In this document: positions 18,036-26,195 of the stretch, piece after piece
Layout of the letters: every line of letters starts with the position of its first letter
How positions within the stretch are numbered: position 1 is the first letter of the stretch
DNA from: Flaviramulus_B aquimarinus
GTDB taxonomy: Bacteria > Bacteroidota > Bacteroidia > Flavobacteriales > Flavobacteriaceae
Length of the DNA: 64,000 nucleotides
Direction: 5' to 3'
Assembly (NCBI RefSeq): GCF_039543205.1
Contig: NZ_BAABJH010000006.1
Coordinates: 325,337 to 389,336 of the forward strand
Position numbers and translations under genes: made by a program
Notes under the pieces: generated by a model
Seen by the model: the letters and a program-made list of their open reading frames with translations, nothing else
What the model was told of the DNA's origin: nothing
Databases searched by the model: none

Positions 18036-18122
18036 ATGAGAACTTTAAACAACAATCAATTAACAGGAACATTAAATGGCACTAAAAGTAACCATTGGAA
18101 TAACAAGAGACGTTATAGATAA
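18036..18122 (+). CDS. Small basic peptide, copy 1 (28 residues)
   Basis: An ORF of 28 codons, starting MRTLNNNQLT and ending SNHWNNKRRYR. It is repeated at 18244-18330 with 11 nucleotide differences in 87, eight at third codon positions and no insertion or deletion, so both appear to be translated and selected as protein. The C-terminus is strongly basic with a conserved Trp and Tyr. There is no signal peptide or membrane segment. Function unknown; possibilities include a precursor peptide, a nucleic-acid or ribosome-binding micropeptide, or a leader peptide for the secreted-protein gene downstream. Confidence 0.65.
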   Translation: MRTLNNNQLTGTLNGTKSNHWNNKRRYR

Positions 18123-18243
18123 TTAACAACTCAGTAGTATCAAACAACAGTTCAGATATTTAAATTACTAAACAATAGCACTTTAAAAGATATTTGCACA
18201 ACAAAACAACATGAATCAATTATTCAATCAAAAAACGAAAATT

Positions 18244-18330
18244 ATGAGAACTTTAAACAACAATCAATTAACAGCAACTTTAAATAGTACAAAAAGCAAC
18301 CATTGGAACAGTAAAAGACGTTATAGATAG
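18244..18330 (+). CDS. Small basic peptide, copy 2 (28 residues)
   Basis: A tandem paralog of the ORF at 18036, starting MRTLNNNQLT and ending SNHWNSKRRYR. Differences from copy 1 are three conservative residue changes (Gly/Ala, Gly/Ser, Asn/Ser) and otherwise synonymous. An in-frame ATG at 18211 would add 11 residues (MNQLFNQKTKI), but the region conserved with copy 1 begins at 18244. The 5' flanks of both copies share an A-rich ATCAA...AAAAAAC pattern. It lies 55 nt before the secreted-protein gene at 18386. Confidence 0.65.
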   Translation: MRTLNNNQLTATLNSTKSNHWNSKRRYR

Positions 18331-18385
18331 ATAACTTTTTTAAACAAAACAAAAATTTTTCATCAATCAATTAAATCAAAAAAAA

Positions 18386-18769
18386 ATGAACACAATCAAA
18401 ACATTAGCATTAGCTATATTAATTACATTTAGCAGCCAAGTTTCGGCAAATACTAGTAGCCCAATAAAAGATCTTAAAACAGATTATATAAGTATTAACA
18501 ATTCTGCAAAAGAGTTAAAACTAGTATCGGAACAAATCAAAAGCTTATTAAAAAATTCAGAAATAACGGTTTACGATGACATTATAGTGAATATAAAATT
18601 CAAATTAAACCAAAATAATAAAATTATTGTTATTTCGAATGATTCTAAAAATCATGAAATCTCTAAATTTATTAAAACAAGATTGAATTTAAAAAAGCTG
18701 TCGGTTAGTAAAGAAAGCAACTATAAGTTTTATGCTATTCCTGTAAAATTTGTATCAACAGTAGATTAA
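18386..18769 (+). CDS. Small secreted protein of unknown function
   Basis: A 127-residue protein with a signal peptide (about 1-21, cleavage after VSA, before NTSSP). The mature part is a single small alpha/beta domain with regular strands (YDDIIVNIKFKLNQNNKIIVIS, FYAIPVKFVS). The pattern vaguely recalls TonB C-terminal or other periplasmic two-layer folds, but I do not claim homology. It follows the two small-peptide ORFs closely and ends in a strong terminator, so the three may be one transcript. Confidence 0.7.
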   Translation: MNTIKTLALAILITFSSQVSANTSSPIKDLKTDYISINNSAKELKLVSEQIKSLLKNSEITVYDDIIVNIKFKLNQNNKIIVISNDSKNHEISKFIKTRLNLKKLSVSKESNYKFYAIPVKFVSTVD

Positions 18770-18795
18770 TAGCAATTTATTAACACCAATGGACA

Positions 18796-18828
18796 TTAAA
18801 AGGCGTTATAAAAAGTAACGCCTTTTAA
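18796..18828 (+). terminator. Strong hairpin terminator after the secreted-protein gene
   Basis: A perfect 13-bp inverted repeat (arms 18796-18808 and 18816-18828, core AAAAGGCGTTA) with a 7-nt loop, 26 nt after the stop at 18769. A- and T-runs flank the GC core on each side, so it could work in both directions. Confidence 0.85.
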
Positions 18829-18913
18829 ATAAAAACCCTTTCATCAACAAGTTTTGAACTTTTAGACAGAAAGGTGTTGAATTAAATTCAATATTAATTT
18901 TTAATCAAAGAAA

Positions 18914-19048
18914 ATGAAATCAATCATTAAAATATCAAGACACTTAAATAGCATTACTCAAGAAAATTTATTGACTAATAAACGTATTATAAATTTTCAA
19001 TCTTCAAACAACTGTACTTGGAAAGGTACTAAGCGTTACGCGCACTAA
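18914..19048 (+). CDS. Small basic peptide, diverged member (44 residues)
   Basis: A 44-codon ORF beginning MKSIIKISRHLN and ending NNCTWKGTKRYAH. The tail resembles the tails of the two 28-residue peptides (Ser-Asn-x-Trp, Lys-Arg, Tyr), and the 5' flank has the same ATCAAAGAAAA type leader, which suggests a third, diverged family member. It contains one Cys. It lies after the terminator at 18796-18828 and so needs its own promoter, which I could not identify. Coding status is less certain than for the duplicated pair. Confidence 0.45.
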   Translation: MKSIIKISRHLNSITQENLLTNKRIINFQSSNNCTWKGTKRYAH

Positions 19049-19118
19049 TCCGCTAGCCTAATGGTTATAGTTTTGTTTTTGTGAATGATAATTTGTATTA
19101 ATATTTAAAACGATAATC

Positions 19119-19568
19119 ATGAGGCATTCAAAACTAATTCCCAAGGTGAATGTGGGGTCTATGGCTGATATTGCATTTTTATTACTTATTTTCTTTTGGT
19201 GACCACAATGGATAAACAGAATATTTACTGCTGAATGTCCTACCGGAGATTGCTATAGCATAAAACATAAACGCTCTATTTAGTCTGTTATTATTAATAA
19301 TGGTGATGATTCATGCAGTTATTGTAACCTCAAAAAAAAAAATCTTCAGACCTTCTAAAAGATGTTGTAATAGCTTTACAGAATGAAAACAAACGACTTA
19401 TATACAATTTGTTGCGGTACAAAATGAATTAACAAAGGCCTACTATGAATTGCGTCAAACCTATGATTTGAATGTGATTTGCAAAGCATGTTCTAAATAA
19501 TTGTACTTAAAATAAAACAAGTAAAAGCTGCTTGTCCATTTATTCTAAGCGAAGCAGAAACAAAATAA
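19119..19568 (+). pseudogene. exbD: Decayed exbD (TonB-system proton channel subunit)
   Basis: A relic of an ExbD/TolR-type gene. From the ATG at 19119 the frame reads MRHSKLIPKVNVGSMADIAF then LLLIFFW and a stop; deletion of one T in the run before GGTGACC moves the expected LVTTM to another frame. Further pieces are found in other frames: YIQFVAVQNELTKAYYELRQ (about 19400-19460, where live genes have VQNELTAAYNELR) and CPFILSEAETK before the stop at 19566-19568, the usual ExbD C-terminus. Several stops and frameshifts break it. ExbD works with ExbB to energise TonB; no exbB or tonB is in the window. Confidence 0.85.
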
Positions 19569-19611
19569 ATTAGTCGTTTTTAAACTATTTCTAGGATTAG
19601 CTTAAGGGAAC

Positions 19612-20019
19612 TCAATTGTAATTTTCCTTAGGAATACCATAATCTATACACACTCTTTTTCTACCCCATTGTTTTGCTGCTTTAATATCTTCACCCATGT
19701 AAACATCAATACTTTTGATCCATCTAGAATGCATTTTGTCATTAACGATATATATGCCTTCAAGTCCTTCTATCTTAATTGGGATATTATGTCTCAAGCC
19801 TAACCGAAGTAAATCCCTTGAAACTGCAACACACTTAAGACCTGGTTTTAAACTATCTCCAAAAGCAGTAATGCTTGGATTGGAATCCGTTTGTTCAATA
19901 ACCGCATTATAAGCTGTGGCTGTAACGTACAAGGAATCCCAAATATAGTCGGCTTCTATATTAGGCTCCGTTTTTTTACAACCAAAAATCACGATTAGAA
20001 AGAGTACTAAAAGTCTCAA
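19612..20019 (-). CDS. Lipoprotein with 3D (beta-barrel) domain
   Basis: A 135-residue protein. A short lipoprotein signal (LLVLFLIVIFGC, Cys14) is followed by a 3D domain, named for three conserved Asp: VTATAYNA, AFGDSLKPGLKCVAVSRD, and IYIVNDKMHSRWIKSIDVYMG with AKQWGRKRV. The fold is the double-psi barrel found in MltA and in resuscitation-type cell-wall enzymes, so a peptidoglycan-related role is likely, here anchored in the envelope. It lies 23 nt downstream of the E1 dehydrogenase gene on the same strand, an arrangement without obvious functional link. Confidence 0.82.
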   Translation of the reverse strand: MRLLVLFLIVIFGCKKTEPNIEADYIWDSLYVTATAYNAVIEQTDSNPSITAFGDSLKPGLKCVAVSRDLLRLGLRHNIPIKIEGLEGIYIVNDKMHSRWIKSIDVYMGEDIKAAKQWGRKRVCIDYGIPKENYN

Positions 20020-20042
20020 AATGTTAGATTATAATAGTTTTA

Positions 20043-22046
20043 TTAGTAGTTAAGCACTTCCTTTAAAGCATCTTCAAACTTGTTTTTTGACAAATATTGG
20101 TCTTCCAGTTGTTTAGCAAAAGGAATTGGTGTTTCCATACTGGCAACCCTTTTAACGGGAGCATCTAAATATTCAAAACAATGTTCCATAATTAAGGCTG
20201 AAACATCACTTGCAATACCTCCAAACAATGAATCTTCTTGGAGAATTATGGCTTTTCCTGTTTTTCTAACCGATTTAAAAATGGTTTCGGTATCTAAAGG
20301 TTGAAGGGTCCTTAAATCAATAACATCTGCTGAAACTTTAGGTGTAGCATCCAAAGTTTCTAATGCCCAATGTATTGCTGCACCATAGCTTATAACAGTT
20401 ATATCGTGACCTGCTTTTAGTATTGAAGCTTTTCCAAAAGGCAATGTGTAATAATCTGTTGGAACATCTTGACGAATACTTCGGTATAAGCCTTTATGTT
20501 CAAAAAACAAAACTGGGTTTGGATCGTTTATTGCTGTTGCTAATAAGCCTTTCGCATCATAAGGAAAAGCTGGGTAAACCACTTTTAAACCTGGGGTTTT
20601 GGTAAACCAAGCTTCGTTAGTTTGCGAATGAAACGGTCCCGCAGCAACACCACCTCCACAGGGCATTCTAATAACTACATCGGCATTTTGATTCCATCTA
20701 TAATGTGACTTAGCCAAATAGTTGACCACGGGATTAAATCCAGATGTTACAAAATCCGAAAATTGCATTTCAACAACACTCTTTATGCCCGCAATAGATA
20801 ATCCCATAGCGGTTTCAACAATAGCCGACTCGCAAATTGGTGTATTTCGTATTCTATCTTTCCCAAATTGCTCCACAAAACCATCTGTTATTTTAAAAGC
20901 GCCACCGTATTCTGCTATATCTTGCCCCATAATAATCAAGTCATTATGTTGCTCCAGACTTTGCCTTAAACCTTGAGAAATAGCATCAATAAATCTAATT
21001 TCATTTAAATTTGAATTATTGTTAATGTCTTGATATTCAAACTTTTTAAATACATCATTTAATTCTATGGTTTTATATGGTATAATGGCTTCTTCATTAA
21101 AAGCAACGTCTAGATGTTCGTTAATTTCGCTTACAATAGCAGCTTTTATAGAGACTTCATCTTCTTCATTTAAAATATTAATTTCTTTTAAATAAGCTTG
21201 AAAATTCATTAAGGGATCTTTCATAGCCCAATTATCCATAAGCTCTTGTGGAACATATTTTGTACCACTGGCTTCCTCATGACCACGCATTCTAAAGGTT
21301 TTAAATTCTAATAGAATCGGTCTAGGATTATTTCGAATACTTTCAGCTAGTGCTCTAACTGTACTATACACATCAATAATATTATTACCATCAATAATAT
21401 GAGATTCCATACCATAACCTAATCCCCTATCTGCAATATCATTACAGTTATATTGTTCGCTGGTAGGTGTTGATAATCCGTATCCATTATTTTCAACACA
21501 AAATAAAACAGGTAATTGCCATACTGATGCTACATTTAATGCCTCATGGAAATCACCTTCACTAGTACCACCCTCACCAGTAAAAACAGCAGTAACTTTA
21601 TTTTTATGTTTTAATTTGGAAGCTAATGCAATCCCGTCAGCAACACCCAATTGTGGACCTAAATGCGAAATCATACCCACAATCTTATAGTGCTGTGTGC
21701 CGAAATGAAATGATCTGTCGCGCCCCTTAGTAAACCCTGATGCTTTACCTTGCCATTGTGCAAATAATCTATAGAGTGGAATATTTCTAGTCGTAAAAAC
21801 ACCAAGATTTCTATGCATTGGTAATATATATTCGTCGTCATGTAAAGCCATGGTTACACCAACTGCAATAGCTTCTTGTCCAATACCAGAAAACCATTTA
21901 CTTATTTTTCCTTGACGTAAAAGAATAAGCATTTTCTCCTCTATCAATCTGGGTCTTAGCATATTCCTGTATAATGCTAATAATTTATCTGTATCTAGAT
22001 CTTTTGTAGTGTATGTCATGCAGACTGAAGCTTTTGTAGTTTTCAT
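20043..22046 (-). CDS. 2-oxoisovalerate dehydrogenase-type E1, fused alpha-beta
   Basis: A 667-residue thiamine-diphosphate enzyme, with the alpha part first (about 1-325: GQEAIAVGVTMAL, FTGEGGTSEGDFHEALNVA, ENNGYGLSTP, the regulatory-loop region FRMRGHEEASGT) and the beta part next (about 340-667: RFIDAISQGLRQSLE, MGQDIAEYGGAFK, RMPCGGGVAAGPFHSQ, KTPGLKVVYPAFP). It decarboxylates branched-chain 2-oxo acids and passes the acyl group to lipoyl E2. Fusion of alpha and beta is common in Bacteroidota. The E2 and E3 genes are not in the window. A second ATG nine codons in is also possible as start. Confidence 0.9.
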   Translation of the reverse strand: MKTTKASVCMTYTTKDLDTDKLLALYRNMLRPRLIEEKMLILLRQGKISKWFSGIGQEAIAVGVTMALHDDEYILPMHRNLGVFTTRNIPLYRLFAQWQGKASGFTKGRDRSFHFGTQHYKIVGMISHLGPQLGVADGIALASKLKHKNKVTAVFTGEGGTSEGDFHEALNVASVWQLPVLFCVENNGYGLSTPTSEQYNCNDIADRGLGYGMESHIIDGNNIIDVYSTVRALAESIRNNPRPILLEFKTFRMRGHEEASGTKYVPQELMDNWAMKDPLMNFQAYLKEINILNEEDEVSIKAAIVSEINEHLDVAFNEEAIIPYKTIELNDVFKKFEYQDINNNSNLNEIRFIDAISQGLRQSLEQHNDLIIMGQDIAEYGGAFKITDGFVEQFGKDRIRNTPICESAIVETAMGLSIAGIKSVVEMQFSDFVTSGFNPVVNYLAKSHYRWNQNADVVIRMPCGGGVAAGPFHSQTNEAWFTKTPGLKVVYPAFPYDAKGLLATAINDPNPVLFFEHKGLYRSIRQDVPTDYYTLPFGKASILKAGHDITVISYGAAIHWALETLDATPKVSADVIDLRTLQPLDTETIFKSVRKTGKAIILQEDSLFGGIASDVSALIMEHCFEYLDAPVKRVASMETPIPFAKQLEDQYLSKNKFEDALKEVLNY

Positions 22047-22068
22047 AAAAATAGCATCATTTCATTAT

Positions 22069-22076
22069 CAAATATA
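22069..22076 (-). promoter_or_regulatory. -7 element (TATATTTG) of the E1 gene
   Basis: A perfect TAnnTTTG on the minus strand 22 nt before the start at 22046. Confidence 0.55.
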
Positions 22077-22144
22077 CCATAAAAAGTAAATATTAATTAA
22101 AAATTTACACAAATCTCAATTAGTAAAACTTTACAATGTTTTTG

Positions 22145-22152
22145 TACATTTG
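22145..22152 (+). promoter_or_regulatory. -7 element (TACATTTG) of the 2OG-oxygenase operon
   Basis: A perfect TAnnTTTG 30 nt before the ATG at 22183. It forms a divergent pair with the E1 promoter at 22069-22076. Confidence 0.55.
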
Positions 22153-22182
22153 TAATACGTACATTTCTAAACAAAAAATGAC

Positions 22183-23133
22183 ATGAATAGCATACCAAGT
22201 GTTAATTTAAAAGATTTCATTTCTAACGACCCTATTAGAAAACAAAACTTTGTAAATGCTATAGGAAAAGCTTATGAAGACATTGGTTTTGTAGCACTTA
22301 AAGGTCATTTTTTAGATGATACTTTAGTTAATAATCTATATGATGAAGTTAAAAACTTTTTTAGCCTAGACACAGAAACTAAACGCAAATATGAAATCCC
22401 AGGTATTGGAGGGCAACGTGGCTATGTATCTTTTGGGAAAGAAAGTGCTAAAGGTAAAAAAGAAGGTGACTTAAAAGAGTTTTGGCACTTTGGGCAGTAT
22501 GTGGAAGATGATGAAAAACTAAAACAAGAATACCCAGAAAATGTTATTGTCAATGAGTTGCCTGAGTTTAATAAAATAGGGAAAGAAACCTATAGAATGC
22601 TTGAAAAAACAGCAAAGTATGTTCTACGAGCTTTAGCCTTACATTTAGATTTAAAAGAAACCTATTTTGATGAATATATATATAATGGAAATTCTATTCT
22701 AAGACCTATACACTACCCGCCTATTACAGAAGAGCCTAAAGAAGCCGTTCGTGCTGCAGCACATGGCGATATTAATTTAATTACCCTTTTAATGGGAGCT
22801 CAAGGTCGTGGATTACAAGTTCAAAATCATAAAGGTGAATGGCTTGATGCTATTGCTGAACCTGATGAACTTATGATTAATGTAGGCGATATGTTGTCAA
22901 GACACACTAATAATAGACTAAAATCTACCATACATCGTGTTATAAACCCACCTAAGGAACTTTGGGGAACATCACGCTATTCTATACCGTTTTTTATGCA
23001 CCCAATTAGCGATATGAAATTAGATGTTTTAGAAAGCTGTATAGACGATAATAGTCCAAAAGCCTTTGATGACATTACAGCAGGCGAATTTTTAAATGAA
23101 CGTTTAATAGAATTAGGACTTAAAAAAGAATAA
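22183..23133 (+). CDS. 2-oxoglutarate/Fe(II)-dependent dioxygenase, isopenicillin-N-synthase family
   Basis: A 316-residue protein with the N-terminal DIOX_N region (IPSVNLKDF, YEDIGFVALKGH) and a C-terminal jelly roll. The iron triad is His194, Asp196 (AAHGDINLITLL) and His251 (STIHRVINPP); Arg265-Tyr-Ser267 would bind 2-oxoglutarate. All catalytic residues are intact. The natural substrate is unknown; ethylene-forming-like and flavonoid-like names seen in databases are not informative. It heads a plus-strand run of five genes ending at 26195. Confidence 0.88.
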   Translation: MNSIPSVNLKDFISNDPIRKQNFVNAIGKAYEDIGFVALKGHFLDDTLVNNLYDEVKNFFSLDTETKRKYEIPGIGGQRGYVSFGKESAKGKKEGDLKEFWHFGQYVEDDEKLKQEYPENVIVNELPEFNKIGKETYRMLEKTAKYVLRALALHLDLKETYFDEYIYNGNSILRPIHYPPITEEPKEAVRAAAHGDINLITLLMGAQGRGLQVQNHKGEWLDAIAEPDELMINVGDMLSRHTNNRLKSTIHRVINPPKELWGTSRYSIPFFMHPISDMKLDVLESCIDDNSPKAFDDITAGEFLNERLIELGLKKE

Positions 23134-23191
23134 GTTTTGCGGTATCAGTTTGTATTAAACTAAACTGAGACTGCGACTGTAAACTAAATAG

Positions 23192-23521
23192 ATGGATTTA
23201 CAAGACCAGTTAAAAAATTTATTCCCAGATCATGTTGAAGAAGAAACGCCTTCTGAAACCAATGGTGCTCTGGGTATTTGGATGCAAGAAGATCCTATAA
23301 TTTGCAAATATGAAAAACGAAAAGGTAAACCCATAACCATTCTTGAAGGTTATACTGGTGCAACGGAAGATTTTAAAATACTATCAAAAGAAATTAAAAC
23401 CAAACTCAGTGTAGGAGGTAGTTTTAAAGATGATAAAATTATTATTCAAGGGGATTACCGTGATAAAATAATGCAGATGCTTAAAGATAAAGGATTTAAT
23501 GTAAAACGTGTAGGTGGATAA
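23192..23521 (+). CDS. SUI1/eIF1-like translation factor (YciH type)
   Basis: A 109-residue protein whose C-terminal 75 residues are the SUI1 fold: GKPITILEGYTGATEDFKILSKEI, then KTKLSVGGSFKDDKIIIQGDYRDKIMQMLKDKGF. The conserved VGGSFKDDxIxxQGD block is diagnostic. Bacterial YciH-like factors influence start-site fidelity. It is placed 58 nt after the dioxygenase gene and 2 nt before the DUF1835 gene. Confidence 0.92.
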   Translation: MDLQDQLKNLFPDHVEEETPSETNGALGIWMQEDPIICKYEKRKGKPITILEGYTGATEDFKILSKEIKTKLSVGGSFKDDKIIIQGDYRDKIMQMLKDKGFNVKRVGG

Positions 23522-23523
23522 TT

Positions 23524-24468
23524 ATGAACAAACAACCACTTCATATTACCAATGGAGGTGTCTTATCATCTCGTCTAAATGAATTAGAAATTCAAGGCGA
23601 AAAATTAACTTGGCAAGAAATGTTTTGCGAAGGCCCTACCATAGAACAGATTCATACTACTGAATTTATAGAACTAAGAGGGGCTTTTCTAAGCACATGT
23701 TATGATATAGAATTGGATTTAATTAAGGTTGAATCTGAGCTAGCAAAATTAAATAACGCCGATAATATTTATTCCGAAATTGTTTTATGGTTTGAATACG
23801 ATTTATTTTGCCATATAAATATGATTGCGGTAATTAGTCTTATTCAACAAAAAAAGATAAAACTTCCTTTATATTTAGTGTGTAGCGGTAGAATTTCTGG
23901 TAGTAATGATTTAAAAGGATTATCAGAACTAAACACTTCACAACTATTCAATCATTATAGAGATAAAGTAAGATTAAATGATGAAGATATTTATTTAGCA
24001 ACTACCGTTTGGGGTATTTACTGTGGTAAAGACCATAATTTACTTAAACCATTTATTGTTAAAAGTTCAAACTTTAAATATTTAAGCAACTGCTTAAAAG
24101 CACATTTAAAACGTTTTCCAGACTCCATACAAGGATTAAATACCCTTGAAAGAAACATACTTGAAATCATAAATAAATACACCATTACTTCTAAGCACCA
24201 TTTACTGGGGTATGCATTGAATTATCAAGGATTTTATGGCTATGGCGACTTACAATTATCAAGAATTATAGACCAACTTAGTATCTTTTACACTATTGAA
24301 AAAGACGTTTTAGTATTAAACAGAAAAGGTCATGAAGCTTTATTAGGGCAGCATAATTTTGCTTTAGAAATTGATAATAATATGACTTTTGGAGGTATTA
24401 AAAAAATTGATTTTCAATTCAGTAAATCAGAAAACAAACTAGTTAAAACTGTTTTAAATGCCCATTAA
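23524..24468 (+). CDS. DUF1835 domain protein
   Basis: A 314-residue protein starting NKQPLHITNGGVLSSRL, followed by GEKLTWQEMFCEGP; this, with the IVLWFEYDLFCHINMI run, is the DUF1835 pattern (N-terminal domain of about 120 residues) and a helical C-terminal part (about 180-314). The function is not established. It ends inside the next gene (11-nt overlap with the phosphorylase start), implying coupled translation. Confidence 0.82.
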   Translation: MNKQPLHITNGGVLSSRLNELEIQGEKLTWQEMFCEGPTIEQIHTTEFIELRGAFLSTCYDIELDLIKVESELAKLNNADNIYSEIVLWFEYDLFCHINMIAVISLIQQKKIKLPLYLVCSGRISGSNDLKGLSELNTSQLFNHYRDKVRLNDEDIYLATTVWGIYCGKDHNLLKPFIVKSSNFKYLSNCLKAHLKRFPDSIQGLNTLERNILEIINKYTITSKHHLLGYALNYQGFYGYGDLQLSRIIDQLSIFYTIEKDVLVLNRKGHEALLGQHNFALEIDNNMTFGGIKKIDFQFSKSENKLVKTVLNAH

Positions 24469-25327
24469 AGAATCTGAACTTATCCTAAACCCTGATGGTA
24501 GTATATATCATTTAAATTTAAAACCCGAAAACGTTTCAAAAACCATCATTTTTGTTGGTGACCCAAACCGTGTTGATGCTGTATCTAAACATTTTGATAC
24601 TATTGAATTTAAAACCCAAAAAAGAGAATTTAGAACACACACAGGAACCTATAAAAGTAAACGAATTACTGTAATTTCTACAGGTATTGGACCCGATAAT
24701 ATTGATATTGTTTTAAACGAATTAGATGCGCTTTTTAATATCGATTTAGTGACTAAGCAAATAAAAGATAAACTTACTTGTCTTGATATTATTAGAATAG
24801 GAACATCGGGATCCCTGCAAAAAGATATTCCTGTAGACGCTTTTCTTATAAGTACTTATGGATTAGATATTAATGGCATGCTTCATTCTTACAAAACGGA
24901 CTCTATTACTAATTCGGATATTGAAAACGCCTTTATAGAACAAACCAATTGGTACAAAAATAAAGCCAGGCCAATTCTTATTAAAGGGAGCAAAAAACTA
25001 GAACAAAAGTTTGAAAGCAATAAAACACACAAAGGTATAACGGCAACAGCAGGAGGTTTTTATGGGCCACAAGGTCGTGTTTTAAGATTAGCAATTCAAG
25101 ATGTTAATTTAAATTCTAAAATGGATACATTTAATTTTAAGGGGCACTGTATTACTAATTTAGAAATGGAAACTTCTGCCATTTATGGTTTATCTAGCTT
25201 GTTGGGGCATCATGCCATATCCTTAAACGCTATTATTGCGAATAGAGCTTCTGGAACATTTAGTAAAAATCCATATAAAGTTATAGAACATTTAATTACA
25301 TATACACTAGGTAAAATTGTAGAATAA
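24458..25327 (+). CDS. Nucleoside phosphorylase (uridine/purine phosphorylase family)
   Basis: A 289-residue PNP/UDP-family enzyme. Recognisable parts: phosphate-binding FVGDPNRVDAVSKHF, TGIGPDNIDIVLNEL, LDIIRIGTSGSLQKDI, and the base/ribose-binding loop NLEMETSAIYGLSS (Met-Glu pair). It would split nucleosides with phosphate into base and ribose 1-phosphate. Which base is used cannot be read. Overlap with the DUF1835 gene and a 13-nt gap to the following gene place it in the same operon. Confidence 0.88.
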   Translation: MPIKESELILNPDGSIYHLNLKPENVSKTIIFVGDPNRVDAVSKHFDTIEFKTQKREFRTHTGTYKSKRITVISTGIGPDNIDIVLNELDALFNIDLVTKQIKDKLTCLDIIRIGTSGSLQKDIPVDAFLISTYGLDINGMLHSYKTDSITNSDIENAFIEQTNWYKNKARPILIKGSKKLEQKFESNKTHKGITATAGGFYGPQGRVLRLAIQDVNLNSKMDTFNFKGHCITNLEMETSAIYGLSSLLGHHAISLNAIIANRASGTFSKNPYKVIEHLITYTLGKIVE

Positions 25328-25340
25328 ACAGATTGATTTA

Positions 25341-26195
25341 ATGAAGAAAGTTAATATTGGCGGTGTGCCAGAACATTTTAATTTAGCATGGTACTTAACA
25401 CTAAAAGATGGCGAATATAAAGACAAAAACATCAATTTGAGATGGCATGATTATCCAGGAGGTACGGGCGCTATGTGCAAAGGCCTTAGGAATGGCGAGA
25501 TAGATATTGCTGTTATTTTAACTGAAGGTGTTATTAAAGACATTATTGCTGGAAACCCTAGTAAAATTGTACAAACTTTTGTGCAAACGCCTTTAGTTTG
25601 GGGCGTTCATGTAGCTCATGATTCACCTTACAAAGCCATTGCAGATTTAAAAGGTACAAAAGCTGCTATAAGCAGATATGGATCCGGATCACATTTAATG
25701 GCTTACATAAATGCTGAAAATAATGATTGGAATTTAGATGATGATTTAGATTTTGAAGTTATAAAAGATTTGAATGGAGCTGTTAAAGGTCTAACTGCTG
25801 GTGATGCGGATTATTTTTTATGGGAAAAATTCACAACAAAACCTTTGGTTGACGAAGGTACATTTAGGCGTATTGGTGATTGCCCATCGCCATGGCCATG
25901 TTTCGTTATTGCTGTAAGCGAAGCGTTTATTGAATCTAACAAAGATGATTTAAAAACTATTTTAGAAATTATCAATAAAACAACCAAAGAATTTAAAGAT
26001 ATTCCTAGAATTGATAAAACCATTGCAAATCGTTACGAGCAACAATTAGATGATGTGAAGGAATGGTTGAGTATTACTGAATGGTCGCAAGAATTGATTG
26101 ATAAAAAAACAGTAATGAACGTTCAAAACCAATTGTTTGCATTGAACATTATTCCTAAAATTGTTGATTACCATAAATTAACTTATAAACTCTAA
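25341..26195 (+). CDS. Lone periplasmic-binding-fold protein without signal peptide (Ca3427-like)
   Basis: A 284-residue type II periplasmic binding protein fold of the SsuA/NMT1 kind: MKKVNIGGVPEHFNLAW, HDYPGGTGAMCKGLRNGEIDIAVILTEG, ADLKGTKAAISRYGSGSHLMAY and GADADYFLWEKF-like region. The start has no signal peptide and there is no ABC permease or ATPase gene near, so it is probably cytoplasmic. This matches the Ca3427-like group named after a Candida protein, whose ligand is unknown. Being in one operon with a nucleoside phosphorylase hints at a nucleoside- or pyrimidine-related ligand; this is inference. Confidence 0.78.
   Translation: MKKVNIGGVPEHFNLAWYLTLKDGEYKDKNINLRWHDYPGGTGAMCKGLRNGEIDIAVILTEGVIKDIIAGNPSKIVQTFVQTPLVWGVHVAHDSPYKAIADLKGTKAAISRYGSGSHLMAYINAENNDWNLDDDLDFEVIKDLNGAVKGLTAGDADYFLWEKFTTKPLVDEGTFRRIGDCPSPWPCFVIAVSEAFIESNKDDLKTILEIINKTTKEFKDIPRIDKTIANRYEQQLDDVKEWLSITEWSQELIDKKTVMNVQNQLFALNIIPKIVDYHKLTYKL

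Noticed and set aside
18788..18818. A possible fourth small peptide ending KRRYKK
   Set aside because: The bases form one arm and loop of the perfect terminator hairpin at 18796-18828, and the Trp codon is out of frame with the KRRY part.
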